From Micromonospora sp. H61 (lineage in GTDB: Bacteria; Actinomycetota; Actinomycetes; Mycobacteriales; Micromonosporaceae): 64,000 nucleotides of DNA. This document shows, in pieces, positions 9,362-18,862 of the stretch. The notes under the pieces were generated by a model. It did not search any database. It was given only the letters and a program-made list of their open reading frames with translations, and was not told the DNA's origin. Numbering within the stretch: position 1 is the first letter of the stretch; the number at the start of each line of letters is the position of its first letter. The stretch covers positions 1 to 64,000 of the forward strand of contig NZ_JAGPXY010000012.1 in NCBI RefSeq assembly GCF_018070325.1, read 5' to 3'. Both the position numbers and the translations under genes were made by a program.

Positions 9362-10222
9362 ATGAGTACGAGCGCCGCCGCACCGATCGCCTCGCAGTAC
9401 CGCTTCTACGCCGCGCACGTCGTCCGGGCCCACCGGGTCGGCGCCTCGCTGATCCGGGTCACCTTCGGTGGCGCGGAGCTGGCCGACTTCGCCGGCGGCG
9501 GCCGGGACCAGAGCGTCTCGCTGTTCCTGCCGCATCCCGGGCAGCACGCCCCGGTGGTCCCGGTCGAGCAGGGCGAGGACTGGTTCGGCGGCTGGCGGGC
9601 ACTGCCGGCGGACGTGCGCGCGGTGCTGCGCTCGTACACCATCCGGGAGCACCGCCCGGCCGACACCGCTGTCGACATCGACTTCGTCAGCCACGGTGAC
9701 ACCGGCCCCGCCTCCCGCTGGGCGGCCCTGGCCGGCCCCGGCGACCGGGTGTTGCTGCTGGGCCCGGCGGTGCCCGACAACCGCAGCGTCTGCTTCCGCC
9801 CGCCGGACAGCACGGACCTCGTGCTGCTCGCCGCCGACGAGACCGCGCTGCCGGCCACCGAGGGCATCCTGGCCTGGCTGCCCGCCGGCACCCGGGTGCG
9901 CGCCTGGATCGAGGTGCCCGACGCCGCGGACATCACCGACCTGCCCACCGCTGCCGACGCCGAGATCAGGTGGATCGTGCGGGGCAGCACACCGCCCGGC
10001 AGTGACCTGCTGGTCAGCTCCGTTCGCGCCGCCCGGCTCCCCACCGGCGGCACCCCGTACGCCTGGATCGCCGGCGAGTCCGGCGTCGTGCGGGCGCTGC
10101 GCCGGCACCTCGTCGACGAGCGCGGCTTCGACCGCCGGAGGGTGACCTTCGCCGGCTACTGGCGACACGGACTGTCCGAAGAGGACCTGCGAGCCGAGGC
10201 GCTGGCCGGCGCCTCCGCCTGA
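9362..10222 (+). CDS. desF: Siderophore-interacting protein (FAD-dependent ferric reductase family)
   Basis: 286 residues. SIP-family layout: an N-terminal FAD-binding barrel with the motif RSYTIREHRP (flavin binding) and HGDTGPASRWAA, then an NAD(P)-binding domain ending YAWIAGESGVVRALRRHLVDERG and the family tail VTFAGYWRHGLSEEDLRAE. Members reduce Fe(III) in imported siderophores so that iron is released. Starts with ATG 4 bases after desE, so it is co-transcribed, and is followed by 98 non-coding bases before desA. Assignment to the desferrioxamine system rests on position. Confidence 0.9.
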   Translation: MSTSAAAPIASQYRFYAAHVVRAHRVGASLIRVTFGGAELADFAGGGRDQSVSLFLPHPGQHAPVVPVEQGEDWFGGWRALPADVRAVLRSYTIREHRPADTAVDIDFVSHGDTGPASRWAALAGPGDRVLLLGPAVPDNRSVCFRPPDSTDLVLLAADETALPATEGILAWLPAGTRVRAWIEVPDAADITDLPTAADAEIRWIVRGSTPPGSDLLVSSVRAARLPTGGTPYAWIAGESGVVRALRRHLVDERGFDRRRVTFAGYWRHGLSEEDLRAEALAGASA

Positions 10223-10320
10223 CTGACGACCCCAACCGATCGGCAGCACTGCCCCGAGGCGCACCGCCGCGCCGGGGAGGGTTCCGGCTGCCCCTCGTCG
10301 AGAACGTGGAAGGACATTCC

Positions 10321-11859
10321 GTGACCGTGCCGACGTACCCCGTCGAGACCACCACGCCGCCACCGGCGTCAACCGCCGCGCGGGCCCAGCTGCTGCACGC
10401 CGGCTCGGTCGAGCAGTACCGCCGGACGATCGCCGACGGCGTCGACCGGGTCGCCCGTCGGGTGGCCACAGTGGACCGTCCCGGCACCGGAATCACGCCG
10501 GCCGAGCTGGCCCCAGTGGTCGACCGGGTCGACCTGGACCGTCCGCTCGGCGACGCCGGAGCTGCCCTCGACGAGCTGGAGAACGTCTACCTGCGCGACG
10601 CCGTCTGGTTCCACCATCCCCGCTACCTGGCACACCTCAACTGCCCGGTGGCCATCCCGGCACTGCTCGGTGAGGCGGTGCTCACCGCCGTGAACTCCTC
10701 ACTGGACACCTGGGACCAGAGCGCCGGGGCCACCCTCATCGAGCGCCGGCTGATCGACTGGACGGCCGAGCGGATCGGTCTCGGCCCCCGCGCCGACGGC
10801 ATCTTCACCAGCGGCGGCAGCCAATCCAACCTGCAGGCGCTGCTGCTGGCCCGGGAGGAGGCGTGCGTCGACGCCATCGGCCCGGCAGAGCGCGCCGAAC
10901 TGCTGCCCCGGTTGCGCGTGCTCACCTCCGTCGCCGGTCACTTCAGCGTGCAGAAGTCGGCCAAACTGCTCGGCCTCGCCCCGGACGCGGTGATCGCGGT
11001 ACCCACCGACGCCCGGCGACGGATCCGGCCGGCCGCCGTCCGCGAGGAGATCGCCCGGTGCCGGCAGGCCGGGCTGGTGGTGATGGCCGTCGTCGGCACC
11101 GCCGGCACCACCGACTTCGGCTCGATCGACCCGCTCACGGACCTGGCCGGGATCTGCGCGGCAGCCGGCGTGTGGCTGCACGTCGACGCCGCGTACGGCT
11201 GCGGTCTGCTCGTCTCGCCGACGCGCCGGCACCTGCTCGACGGCATCGAGCGGGCCGACTCGGTGACCGTGGACTTCCACAAGTCGTTCTTCCAGCCGGT
11301 CAGCTCCAGCGCGCTGCTGGTCCGCGACCGGCGGACGCTGCGGCACGTCACCTACCACGCCGACTACCTCAACCCGGCCCGGATGGTGGAGCAGCGCATC
11401 CCCAACCAGGTCGACAAGAGCTTGCAGACCACCCGCCGTTTCGACGCGCTGAAGCTCTGGCTCACCCTGCGGGTGATGGGCCCGGACGCGCTCGGCGGGC
11501 TCTTCGACGAGGTCGTCGACCGGGCCGCCGACGCCTGGCTACTGGTCAGCGAGGACCCGCGCTTCGAGGTGGTGACGCGCTCGGAGCTGAGCACCGTGGT
11601 GTTCCGCTACCTGCCCACCGGCCCAGGCCGGGAGTTGGCCGACGCCGCCAACCTGCACGCCCGGGAGGCCCTCGCGGCGTCCGGTCTCGCCGTGGTCGCC
11701 GGGACCCGGGTGGACGGCCGGCATTTCCTGAAGTTCACGCTGCTCAACCCGGAAACCACAGTCGACGACGTCGGGTACGTCCTCGACCTGATCGCCACCC
11801 ACGCCGGCCGGTACGTGCACGACCACGTCGACGCCGACCTGACCTGCACCGTCGGCTGA
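10321..11859 (+). CDS. desA: PLP-dependent lysine decarboxylase (cadaverine synthesis)
   Basis: 512 residues, group II PLP decarboxylase. The Schiff-base Lys is in [14 protein letters not shown] (about residue 321). HVDAAYGCG supplies the Asp that contacts the pyridine nitrogen, and [13 protein letters not shown] the phosphate-binding loop. DesA makes cadaverine, the first step to desferrioxamines. I chose the GTG at 10321 because GGAAGGA lies 6 bases upstream; the earlier GTG at 10306 overlaps that ribosome site. Followed at once by desB, desC and desD. Confidence 0.93.
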   Translation: MTVPTYPVETTTPPPASTAARAQLLHAGSVEQYRRTIADGVDRVARRVATVDRPGTGITPAELAPVVDRVDLDRPLGDAGAALDELENVYLRDAVWFHHPRYLAHLNCPVAIPALLGEAVLTAVNSSLDTWDQSAGATLIERRLIDWTAERIGLGPRADGIFTSGGSQSNLQALLLAREEACVDAIGPAERAELLPRLRVLTSVAGHFSVQKSAKLLGLAPDAVIAVPTDARRRIRPAAVREEIARCRQAGLVVMAVVGTAGTTDFGSIDPLTDLAGICAAAGVWLHVDAAYGCGLLVSPTRRHLLDGIERADSVTVDFHKSFFQPVSSSALLVRDRRTLRHVTYHADYLNPARMVEQRIPNQVDKSLQTTRRFDALKLWLTLRVMGPDALGGLFDEVVDRAADAWLLVSEDPRFEVVTRSELSTVVFRYLPTGPGRELADAANLHAREALAASGLAVVAGTRVDGRHFLKFTLLNPETTVDDVGYVLDLIATHAGRYVHDHVDADLTCTVG

Positions 11860-11891
11860 CGCCGATGAGCCTGCCCCGTCGGCTGACGCCG
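11851..11891 (+). repeat. 14-bp direct repeat spanning the desA stop codon
   Basis: GTCGGCTGACGCCG occurs at 11851-11864 and again at 11878-11891, 27 bases apart; the first copy contains the desA stop. It looks like a short tandem duplication that lengthened the desA-desB spacer and created in-frame ATG (11865) and GTG (11892) codons upstream of the likely desB start. Confidence 0.6.
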
Positions 11892-11921
11892 GTGACCACG
11901 AACCCGCGCCTGGAGACCCCG

Positions 11922-13199
11922 ATGTCCACCCACGACTTCATCGCCATCGGGTTGGGCCCGTACAACCTGGGCCTGGCCTGCCTCACCGCGCCGATCGACG
12001 AACTCGACGGGGTGTTCCTGGAGGCCCGGCCGAGCCTCGCCTGGCACCCCGGCATGCTGCTGGAGTCGGCCCGGTTGCAGACCCCGTTCATCGCCGACCT
12101 GGTCAGCCTCGCCGACCCGACGTCGCCGTACTCCTTCCTCAACTACCTCAAGGAGATCGGCCGGCTCTACCCGTTCTACATCCGGGAGAGCTTCTACCCA
12201 CTGCGCAGCGAGTACGACGCGTACTGCCGGTGGGCGGCGGCGAAACTGCCGAACCTGCGCTTCGGTCAGAGCGTGACCACTGTGGAGTACGACGCCGCCG
12301 ACGAGCGGTACGTGGTGCGGGCCAGCACCGGCACGGGGGAGACCGTGGAGTACCGGGCCCGGCATCTGGTGCTCGGCACCGGCACCCCGCCGCACCTGCC
12401 CCCGGCCGTGGCCGACCTGCCCGGCGACGCCGTGCACAACTCCCACTACCTGGAGCACCGCTCGGCGCTGCGCACCAAGCGCAGCATCACAGTGGTGGGC
12501 AGCGGGCAGAGCGCCGCCGAGATCTACCACGACCTGCTCGGCGACATCGACCGGTACGGCTACCAGCTCAACTGGGTGACCCGGTCGCCGCGGTTCTTCC
12601 CGCTCGAATACACCAAGCTGACGCTGGAGATGACCTCACCGGACTACGTGGACTACTTCCACGCGCTGCCCGAGGCGACCCGCTACCGGCTGGAGTCCGA
12701 GCAGAAGGGCCTGTTCAAGGGGATCAACGCCGACCTGATCAACGACATCTTCGACCTGCTCTACGCGCACAGCGTGGACGGGCCGGTGAACACCCGCCTG
12801 CTCACCAACACCGAGCTGGTCAGCGCCGAGCACCAGGACGGGCAGTACACGCTGGGGTTGCGTCAGGTGGAGCAGGAACGCGACTTCGCCCTGCGTACGG
12901 AGGGGTTGGTGCTGGCCACCGGCTACCACTACCGGGTGCCGGAGTTCCTCACGCCGGTGTCAGACCGGATCCGCTGGGACGCGCACGGCCGCTTCGACGT
13001 GGCCCGCAACTACAGCATCGACCACAGCGGGCGGGGCATCTTCCTGCAGAACGCGGGCACCCACACGCACAGCATCACCTCACCGGACCTGGGCATGGGC
13101 GCCTACCGCAACTCCTGGATCATCAGCGAGCTGCTCGGCCGGGAGCACTACCCGATCGAGAAGAGCATCACCTTCCAGCAGTTCGGGGTGTCGTCGTGA
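11922..13199 (+). CDS. desB: Cadaverine (lysine-type) N-hydroxylase, flavin monooxygenase
   Basis: 425 residues, IucD/PvdA-type FAD- and NADPH-dependent N-monooxygenase. FAD motif near the start: [21 protein letters not shown] motif in the middle: [18 protein letters not shown]. The C-terminal [12 protein letters not shown] and the family ending [14 protein letters not shown] are present. It converts cadaverine to N-hydroxycadaverine. The ATG at 11922 has GGAGA a few bases upstream; in-frame starts at 11865 and 11892 would add residues with no family similarity. Its stop overlaps the GTG of desC. Confidence 0.93.
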   Translation: MSTHDFIAIGLGPYNLGLACLTAPIDELDGVFLEARPSLAWHPGMLLESARLQTPFIADLVSLADPTSPYSFLNYLKEIGRLYPFYIRESFYPLRSEYDAYCRWAAAKLPNLRFGQSVTTVEYDAADERYVVRASTGTGETVEYRARHLVLGTGTPPHLPPAVADLPGDAVHNSHYLEHRSALRTKRSITVVGSGQSAAEIYHDLLGDIDRYGYQLNWVTRSPRFFPLEYTKLTLEMTSPDYVDYFHALPEATRYRLESEQKGLFKGINADLINDIFDLLYAHSVDGPVNTRLLTNTELVSAEHQDGQYTLGLRQVEQERDFALRTEGLVLATGYHYRVPEFLTPVSDRIRWDAHGRFDVARNYSIDHSGRGIFLQNAGTHTHSITSPDLGMGAYRNSWIISELLGREHYPIEKSITFQQFGVSS

Positions 13200-13804
13200 C
13201 CACCGTCTTCACCCACGTCGACGACGGGCTCGGTGAGTTCGCGCTGCGGCCGCTCGATCCGGACGCCGACGCGGCGCCGCTGCACGCCTGGGTGACCCAC
13301 CCGAAGGCGGCGTTCTGGATGATGCAGGACGCCGACCTGGCCCAGGTGACCGAGGAGTACCGGCGCATCGCCGAGCACCCGCACCACGACGCGTTCCTCG
13401 GCCTGTGGCGGGGGAGTCCCGCCTTCCTCGCGGAGCGCTACGACCCGGCCCACGTCGAGCTGGTCGGCCTGTACGACCACCAGCCCGGTGACGTGGGCAT
13501 GCACTTCCTCTGCGCGCCGGTCGACGCACCAGTGCACGGCTTCACCCGGGCGGTGATCGGCACCGTCATGGCGTGGCTCTTCGACGACCCGACGACCAGG
13601 CGCGTGGTCGTCGAACCGGACGTGCGCAACACCGCCGTGCACGCGCTGAACGCCGCCGTCGGCTTCACCGTCGTCGGCCCGATCGCCAAGCCCGAGAAGG
13701 ACGCGCTGCTCAGCGTCTGTACCCGAGCCCAGTTCCAGGCCGCTGCCGACCGCGCCACCGCCGACCGCGCCGTTGCCACCCGAACCGAAGGAGCCCCGGC
13801 GTGA
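13196..13804 (+). CDS. desC: N-hydroxycadaverine acyltransferase (GNAT, IucB-like)
   Basis: 202 residues. The GTG start overlaps the desB stop (GTGA). It has the siderophore acetyltransferase pattern: [29 protein letters not shown], then [22 protein letters not shown] and [21 protein letters not shown]. DesC acylates N-hydroxycadaverine with succinyl-, acetyl- or other acyl-CoA to give the hydroxamate monomers; the acyl choice decides which desferrioxamines form. The C-terminal Ala/Arg-rich tail of about 20 residues looks dispensable. Confidence 0.92.
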   Translation: MTTVFTHVDDGLGEFALRPLDPDADAAPLHAWVTHPKAAFWMMQDADLAQVTEEYRRIAEHPHHDAFLGLWRGSPAFLAERYDPAHVELVGLYDHQPGDVGMHFLCAPVDAPVHGFTRAVIGTVMAWLFDDPTTRRVVVEPDVRNTAVHALNAAVGFTVVGPIAKPEKDALLSVCTRAQFQAAADRATADRAVATRTEGAPA

Positions 13805-15648
13805 CCACCACCGCCGTCCCCACCCACCCGCCCGTCGCCACCGCGCACAACGCCTCCGGCGACCCGGTCGGGCACCTCACCCCGCAGCGCTGGGCCCGGG
13901 CCAACCGGCTGCTGGTCCGCAAGGCGCTCGCCGAGTTCACCCACGAGCGGCTGCTCGGCCCGGAGACCGTGGCCGGCCCCGACGACCGGCAGTGGTACGA
14001 GGTCCGCAGCGACGACGGCACCGTCACCTACCGGTTCGCGGCACGGGTGCTCGCCCTGGCGCACTGGCAGATCGACGCGGACAGCATCACCCGACACCGC
14101 GACGGCACCTCGCTGGCCCCGGACGCGGTGGACTTCATCGTCGAGCTGCGCGACACCCTCGGGCTCTCCGCGCGGGTGCTCCCGGTCTACCTGGAGGAGA
14201 TCACCTCGACGCTGGCGGGTACGGCGTACAAGCTGGCCCAGGCCGCGCCGAGCGCCGCCGAGCTGGCCGAGGCGGACTTCCAGACCATCGAGACCTCGAT
14301 GACCGAGGGCCATCCCTGCTTCGTGGCGAACAACGGCCGGCTCGGCTTCGGCGTCGACGAGTACCACCGGTACGCCCCGGAGGCCGCCGCGCCGGTGCGG
14401 CTGGAGTGGCTGGCCGCGCACCGGGACCACTCGACGTTCAGCAGCGCCGCCGACCTCGACTACGACACGCTCATCGAGAGCGAGCTGGACGCCGATACCC
14501 GGGCCCGGTTCGCGGCCACGATGGCCGATCTCGGGCTGGACCTCGCCGACTACCACCTGATCCCGGCGCACCCGTGGCAGTGGTGGAACAAGCTGGCGGT
14601 CACCTTCGCCGGGGAGTTGGCCGAGCGGCGACTGGTGCATCTCGGCCCCGGGCCGGACGTGTACCTCGCCCAGCAGTCCATCCGCACCTTCTTCAACGTC
14701 AGCCAGTCGGGTCGGCACTACGTCAAGACCGCGCTGTCGGTGCTGAACATGGGCTTCATGCGGGGGCTGTCGGCCGCGTACATGGAGGCCACCCCGGCGA
14801 TCAACGACTGGCTGGCCGAGCTGATCGCCGCCGACGAGGTGCTGACCGGCACCGGCCTGACCGTCATCCGGGAGCGGGCCGCCGTGGGTTACCGGCACCG
14901 GCAGTACGAGGCGGCGACCGAGCGCACCTCCCCGTACCGCAAGATGTTGGCCGCCCTCTGGCGGGAGAGCCCGGTGCCCGAGTTGGCGCCGGGGCAGCGA
15001 CTGTCCACGATGGCCGCGCTGCTGCACGTCGACGACGAGGGCGGCTCACTGGCGGCGGCGCTGATCGCCCGGTCCGGCCTGGCGCCCGAGGTGTGGCTGC
15101 GTCGCTACCTGGACGCCTACCTGACCCCGCTGCTGCACAGCTTCTACGCCCACGACCTCGCCTTCATGCCGCATGGCGAGAACGTCATCCTGGTCCTCGA
15201 CGAGCAGGACACCGTCCAGCGGGTGATCTTCAAGGACATCGCCGAGGAGATCGCGGTGATGAGCGACAAGGTCGAGCTGCCGGCGGCGGTGGAGCGGATC
15301 CGCGTCGAGGTGCCCGACGACACCAAGCTGCTGACCATCTTCACCGACGTGGTGGACTGCTTCCTGCGGCACCTCAACGCCGTCCTGGTCGAGGCCGGCG
15401 TGCTCGCCGAGGACGACTTCTGGCGCACTGTCGCGGCCTGCGCCGCCGACTACTTCGACCGGGTGCCGCACCTGGCCGAGCGGGTCCGCCACTACGACCT
15501 GTTCGCCCCGGAGTTCACGCTGTCCTGCCTCAACCGGCTGCAACTGCGAAACAACCAGCAAATGATCGACCTGGCCGACCCGTCGGCGGCGCTCCAGTTC
15601 GTCGGCACCCTCACCAACCCGCTCGCCGCCCACGCTCCGGCCCGGTGA
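13801..15648 (+). CDS. desD: NIS siderophore synthetase (IucA/IucC family)
   Basis: 615 residues; GTG start overlapping the desC stop (GTGA). IucA/IucC hallmarks: a substrate-binding stretch MTEGHPCFVANNGRLGFG, the nucleotide-binding loop LIPAHPWQWWN, then SIRTFFNVSQSGRHYVKTALSVLNMG, and the C-terminal FhuF-like region with LHSFYAHDLAFMPHGEN and VIFKDIAEE. DesD joins and cyclises N-acyl-hydroxycadaverine units in an ATP-dependent way to give desferrioxamine E- or B-type products. Last gene of the biosynthetic operon; the next gene starts after 48 bases and is unrelated. Confidence 0.95.
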   Translation: MTTTAVPTHPPVATAHNASGDPVGHLTPQRWARANRLLVRKALAEFTHERLLGPETVAGPDDRQWYEVRSDDGTVTYRFAARVLALAHWQIDADSITRHRDGTSLAPDAVDFIVELRDTLGLSARVLPVYLEEITSTLAGTAYKLAQAAPSAAELAEADFQTIETSMTEGHPCFVANNGRLGFGVDEYHRYAPEAAAPVRLEWLAAHRDHSTFSSAADLDYDTLIESELDADTRARFAATMADLGLDLADYHLIPAHPWQWWNKLAVTFAGELAERRLVHLGPGPDVYLAQQSIRTFFNVSQSGRHYVKTALSVLNMGFMRGLSAAYMEATPAINDWLAELIAADEVLTGTGLTVIRERAAVGYRHRQYEAATERTSPYRKMLAALWRESPVPELAPGQRLSTMAALLHVDDEGGSLAAALIARSGLAPEVWLRRYLDAYLTPLLHSFYAHDLAFMPHGENVILVLDEQDTVQRVIFKDIAEEIAVMSDKVELPAAVERIRVEVPDDTKLLTIFTDVVDCFLRHLNAVLVEAGVLAEDDFWRTVAACAADYFDRVPHLAERVRHYDLFAPEFTLSCLNRLQLRNNQQMIDLADPSAALQFVGTLTNPLAAHAPAR

Positions 15649-15696
15649 CCGCTATCGCGTTTGGTCGGCGCGCACGCCAACGGGTGCAATAGGCGG

Positions 15697-16197
15697 ATGG
15701 GAGTTCTGAGTACCGCCAGCCTGTTCGCCGCCACCCTCACCACCGGCCTGACCGCCGGGCTGTTCGCCGCCTTCGCGTACGCGGTCATGCCGGGTCTGGC
15801 CCGCACCGACGACCGGACGTTGGTGCTCGCCATGCGGCGGATCAACGAGTCGATCCTCAACGGGTGGTTCGCTGTGTGCTTCGGCGGCGCGCTGCTGTTC
15901 ACGCTGCTGGCGGCGGCGCTGCACCTGGGGGCCGAGCGTCGGGCGGTGCTGCCGTGGATCGTCGCCGGGCTGGTGCTGTACCTGGTGGTGCTCGGCGTCA
16001 CCGCCGTGGTCAACGTGCCGCTCAACAACGTGCTGGCCCGCGCCGGCGACGTCGACGACGCCACCGACCTCGCGGCGCTGCGGGCGCGCTTCGAGATCAC
16101 CTGGGTACGCGGCAACGTGGTCCGCGCCGTCGCGTCGACCGGCGCCTTCGGATTGCTGGCGTGGGCGCTGGTCGCCGAGGGCCGGCTGCTCGGCTGA
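15697..16197 (+). CDS. DUF1772 small integral membrane protein
   Basis: 166 residues with four predicted membrane spans: TASLFAATLTTGLTAGLFAAF, WFAVCFGGALLFTLLAAAL, LPWIVAGLVLYLVVLGVTAVV and a C-terminal AFGLLAWALV. NVPLNN and ARFEITWVRGNVVRAV are the recurring motifs of the DUF1772 (anthrone-oxygenase-like) family. A catalytic role is known only for a few members in polyketide pathways and is not implied here. Convergent with the MarR gene; unlikely to be part of the des operon although only 48 bases away. Confidence 0.8.
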   Translation: MGVLSTASLFAATLTTGLTAGLFAAFAYAVMPGLARTDDRTLVLAMRRINESILNGWFAVCFGGALLFTLLAAALHLGAERRAVLPWIVAGLVLYLVVLGVTAVVNVPLNNVLARAGDVDDATDLAALRARFEITWVRGNVVRAVASTGAFGLLAWALVAEGRLLG

Positions 16198-16235
16198 GAC
16201 CGGATGGGCGAGCGACCGACCGGGCCGGCGTCGGC

Positions 16236-16709
16236 TCAGTCGGTCGGCTCTGCCGTGCCGGCCCGCTGGAACGCGCGGGCCAACTGGGCGAGGTCGAAGC
16301 CCTCGAAGTGCTGGAGGAACCGGCGGCGTACGGCGGCCAGGTGACTGGGCCAGGCTTCCTGCAGGCGGGCGTAGCCCGCGTCGGTGAGGACGGCGTTCCA
16401 GCCGCGCGCGTCCTCCTCGCACCGTTCCCGCCGGACCAGGCCCTGCGTCTCCAGCCGGATGATCGTGCGGGTCATGCCGCTCAGCGAGAGGTGGCAGAGC
16501 GCGGCGAGCTCGTTCATGCGCATCCGCCGCTCCGGTGTCTCGGAGAGGTTCATCAGCGCGGTGTACTCGGTGAGCGGTAGCTGACGGTCACCGACCATGT
16601 CCGCGTCGATCGCGCGGGGCAGGACGTGCATCACCTGGCCCAGGGCGCGGACCAGGGACTCCTCATCTGGGGTGAGGGGTTGCGGAGTCGCCGCAGAGGG
16701 GTTGGACAT
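16236..16709 (-). CDS. MarR-family transcriptional regulator
   Basis: 157 residues with a winged-helix core: LPLTEYTALMNLSETPERRMRMNELAALCHLSLSGMTRTI (recognition helix LSLSGMTRTIIRLE) then the wing GLVRRERCEEDARGW. Typical MarR length. Divergent from an FMN reductase gene, with two inverted repeats in between, so it most likely represses itself and that gene and responds to a small molecule. The ATG sits 6 bases after a TATGAT hexamer, suggesting a leaderless mRNA. Confidence 0.92.
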   Translation of the reverse strand: MSNPSAATPQPLTPDEESLVRALGQVMHVLPRAIDADMVGDRQLPLTEYTALMNLSETPERRMRMNELAALCHLSLSGMTRTIIRLETQGLVRRERCEEDARGWNAVLTDAGYARLQEAWPSHLAAVRRRFLQHFEGFDLAQLARAFQRAGTAEPTD

Positions 16710-16715
16710 CCTCTT

Positions 16716-16721
16716 ATCATA
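16716..16721 (-). promoter_or_regulatory. Minus-10 element of the MarR gene, leaderless
   Basis: TATGAT on the minus strand followed by exactly 6 bases (AAGAGG) and the ATG at 16709. This TANNNT-N6-start spacing places the transcription start at the start codon. The hexamer touches the inverted repeat at 16721-16740, consistent with autorepression. Confidence 0.6.
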
Positions 16722-16740
16722 CTTGTTTGACTGAGCAAGT
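16721..16740. promoter_or_regulatory. Inverted repeat, probable MarR operator 1
   Basis: ACTTG and CAAGT at the two ends of a 20-base site. It abuts the minus-10 element of the MarR gene. Its ACTTG/CAAGT core recurs in the second site 60 bases away. Confidence 0.6.
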
Positions 16741-16780
16741 GCTCACCCTCCGTGTGATCACGCCCATAGGTCGCATATTT

Positions 16781-16796
16781 GCTTGACCAATCAAGC
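16781..16796. promoter_or_regulatory. Inverted repeat, probable MarR operator 2
   Basis: GCTTGACCAATCAAGC is a perfect 6-4-6 palindrome 51 bases upstream of the FMN reductase start. It shares CTTG/CAAG arms with operator 1. Confidence 0.65.
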
Positions 16797-16846
16797 GCCG
16801 GTTAGCGTTCCCGTCGTCAGGCAAGGACCTCTGAAAGGCGCCACAC

Positions 16847-17407
16847 ATGACCAGGATCGGGATCATCCTCGGAAGCACCCGCCCGGGGCGTAACGGCGAG
16901 GCCGTCGCCCGCTGGGTGCTGGAGATCGCCAAGCAGCGCTCCGACGCGGAATACGAGCTGATCGACCTGCTCGACTACCAACTGCCGCACCTCGACGAGG
17001 CGTACCCGCCCTCCATGGGCCAGTACAGCCAGCCGCACACCAAGCGGTGGGCCGAGACGATCGCATCGTTCGACGGGTTCGTCATCGTCACCCCCGAGTA
17101 CAACCACTCGACCTCGGGCGCCCTGAAGAACGCGATCGACTTCCTCTACGCCGAGTGGAACAACAAGGCCGTCGGCTTCGTCAGCTACGGCTCGGTCGGC
17201 GGGACGCGCGCCGTGGAGCACCTGCGCCTGATCTCCGGTGAGCTCCAGATGGCCGACGTGCGCTCGCAGGTCGCGCTGTCGCTCTTCACCGACTTCGAGA
17301 ACTTCAGCGTCTTCACGCCCAACCAGTTCCACCAGGACTCGCTGACCACCACGCTCGACCAGGTGGTCGCCTGGAGCATGGCGCTCGCTCCGCTGCGCAA
17401 GGGCTGA
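16847..17407 (+). CDS. NADPH-dependent FMN reductase (flavodoxin fold)
   Basis: 186 residues. The N-terminal phosphate loop IGIILGSTRPGRNGEAVARW and the middle motif VIVTPEYNHSTSGALKNAIDFLY are the FMN-binding signatures of the NAD(P)H:quinone/FMN reductase family (azoreductase, ChrR-like). SYGSVGGTRAVEHLR follows. It reduces quinones, azo dyes or flavin with NADPH in the cytoplasm. It is divergent from the MarR regulator, so likely induced by electrophiles or quinones; the inducer is unknown. Followed by a strong terminator. Confidence 0.93.
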   Translation: MTRIGIILGSTRPGRNGEAVARWVLEIAKQRSDAEYELIDLLDYQLPHLDEAYPPSMGQYSQPHTKRWAETIASFDGFVIVTPEYNHSTSGALKNAIDFLYAEWNNKAVGFVSYGSVGGTRAVEHLRLISGELQMADVRSQVALSLFTDFENFSVFTPNQFHQDSLTTTLDQVVAWSMALAPLRKG

Positions 17408-17423
17408 GCGTTTCGCGCCTTTC

Positions 17424-17457
17424 GGAAACGGCCGTGGGGGATCCCACGGTCGTTTCC
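17424..17457 (+). terminator. Strong hairpin after the FMN reductase gene
   Basis: Arms 17424-17438 and 17443-17457 pair over 15 positions (one G-T wobble) around the loop GGAT, starting 16 bases after the stop codon. No U-run follows. Confidence 0.8.
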
Positions 17458-17560
17458 GGGCGTTCAGGCACGCTCTGCGCCGGCGAGCAGATCCAGCGAG
17501 AGCTGCCACCGGCGCGCTGATGGCAGCAATCCACGGCCAACGTCGGAGGGGCGCGTTCAC

Positions 17561-17566
17561 TAACCT
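17561..17566 (+). promoter_or_regulatory. Minus-10 element of the MFS gene, leaderless
   Basis: TAACCT followed by 7 bases and the ATG at 17574. This favours 17574 over the upstream in-frame ATG at 17520 as the start of the transporter. Confidence 0.5.
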
Positions 17567-17573
17567 TGGCGCG

Positions 17574-18854
17574 ATGAGCCGATCCACCGCCGCTGGTCGG
17601 GCTCCGCTCTGGCGCGACCGGACCTTCGGCACGTACTGGGTGGCCCAGTCGCTCTCGGCGGCCGGCGACTCGTTCGCCTACCTGGCGGTGCCGCTGCTGG
17701 TGCTCCAGGCGACCGGGTCGGTGGCGCGGATGGGCCTGCTCACCGCCGTCGCGGGCGCGGCGTCCGTCGTCGCCGGGATCTTCGGTGGGGTGCTGGTCGA
17801 CAGGTACGACCGCCGCACCCTGATGATCGTGGCGGATCTGACCCGGCTGGTGCTCTACGCCCTGGTGCCACTGGCGTGGCTCGCCGGCCCGCAGGTCTGG
17901 CTGCTCTTCGTCGTGCTGCCGATCTGCGAGGCGGCCGGCATGCTGTTCCAGGTCGCCGCGGTGACCGCGGTCCGCAACCTCGTGGCCTCCGACCGGATCA
18001 CCGAGGCCAACGGCCGGTTGCAGGCGACGTACGCGGCGGCGGCCGTCCTCGGGCCGCTGCTCGCCGGTGTGGTGGCGGCGCGCTTCGGCCCGGCCACCGC
18101 CATCGCCGTCAACGCGGCGAGCTTCGCGCTCTCGGCGGCCGGCCTGTGGCTGATCCGACTGCGCCCCGTCACGACGGACGAGGGGGTGGCCCGGCAACGT
18201 CCGCTGGCCGAGTTCCTGGCCGGGGCGCGGTTCCTGTGGCGACAGCCCGTGCTGCGCGCGCTGACCGTCCTGCTGTCGGTCTTCATCTTCCTCACCTACG
18301 GCTTCGTCGACGTGCTGATCTACCACGTCACGCACGACCTCGGTGGCTCCGAGGGCGCCGTCGGTACGGTGCTCGGCCTGGCGGCGTTGGGCACTGTCGC
18401 CGGCGCGCTGCTGGTGGCGCCGCTGCGCCGCCGTCGCGGCTTCGGCCCCACCTGGATCGGCGCGCACGCGATCTGCGGTTTCGCCGTGGCAGGGGTCGGC
18501 ATCGCCACCACGGTGCCCGCCGTCACCACGCTGACCGCCGTGTACCTGTGCTGTCTCAGCGTCGGCGGGATCTGTTCGATGTCCCTGCGCCAGGAGATCA
18601 CCCCCGATCACCTGCTGGGCCGGGTCACGTCGGCGTTCTGGAGCACGCACTACGCCCTCGGTCCGGCCGGCGCTGTCGTGCTGACCTGGGCCGCCGGCCG
18701 CTACGGTGCTCCGGCGGTCACGCTCGCGGCGGGCGCGGGGTGCCTGTTGGTCGCGGTCGGCGCCCTCTTCACCCCGATCCGCCGAGCCGGCGCGGAGCCG
18801 GCCGCCGGGCAGCCCGGACTGCGCCCGGCCCCGGCCGGCGGCACCGTTGGTTGA
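17574..18854 (+). CDS. MFS transporter (drug or metabolite exporter, 12 spans)
   Basis: 426 residues with about 12 hydrophobic segments. Members of this group (DHA3, MefA-like) open with DRTFGTYWVAQSLSAAGDSFAYLAVPLLVLQATGS and carry GGVLVDRYDRRTLMI, the loop 2-3 motif. ERLQ-like NGRLQATYAAAAVLGPLLAG in the middle fits exporters of macrolides or siderophores. It is 1.9 kb from desD, so export of desferrioxamine is possible, but no regulatory sign ties it to iron. It stands alone between a terminator and an inverted-repeat element. Confidence 0.85.
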   Translation: MSRSTAAGRAPLWRDRTFGTYWVAQSLSAAGDSFAYLAVPLLVLQATGSVARMGLLTAVAGAASVVAGIFGGVLVDRYDRRTLMIVADLTRLVLYALVPLAWLAGPQVWLLFVVLPICEAAGMLFQVAAVTAVRNLVASDRITEANGRLQATYAAAAVLGPLLAGVVAARFGPATAIAVNAASFALSAAGLWLIRLRPVTTDEGVARQRPLAEFLAGARFLWRQPVLRALTVLLSVFIFLTYGFVDVLIYHVTHDLGGSEGAVGTVLGLAALGTVAGALLVAPLRRRRGFGPTWIGAHAICGFAVAGVGIATTVPAVTTLTAVYLCCLSVGGICSMSLRQEITPDHLLGRVTSAFWSTHYALGPAGAVVLTWAAGRYGAPAVTLAAGAGCLLVAVGALFTPIRRAGAEPAAGQPGLRPAPAGGTVG

Positions 18855-18862
18855 GACGCTAT

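Noticed and set aside
13438..15027. 529-codon minus-strand open frame opposite desC/desD
   Set aside because: Shadow of desD, which shows all IucA/IucC motifs on the plus strand.
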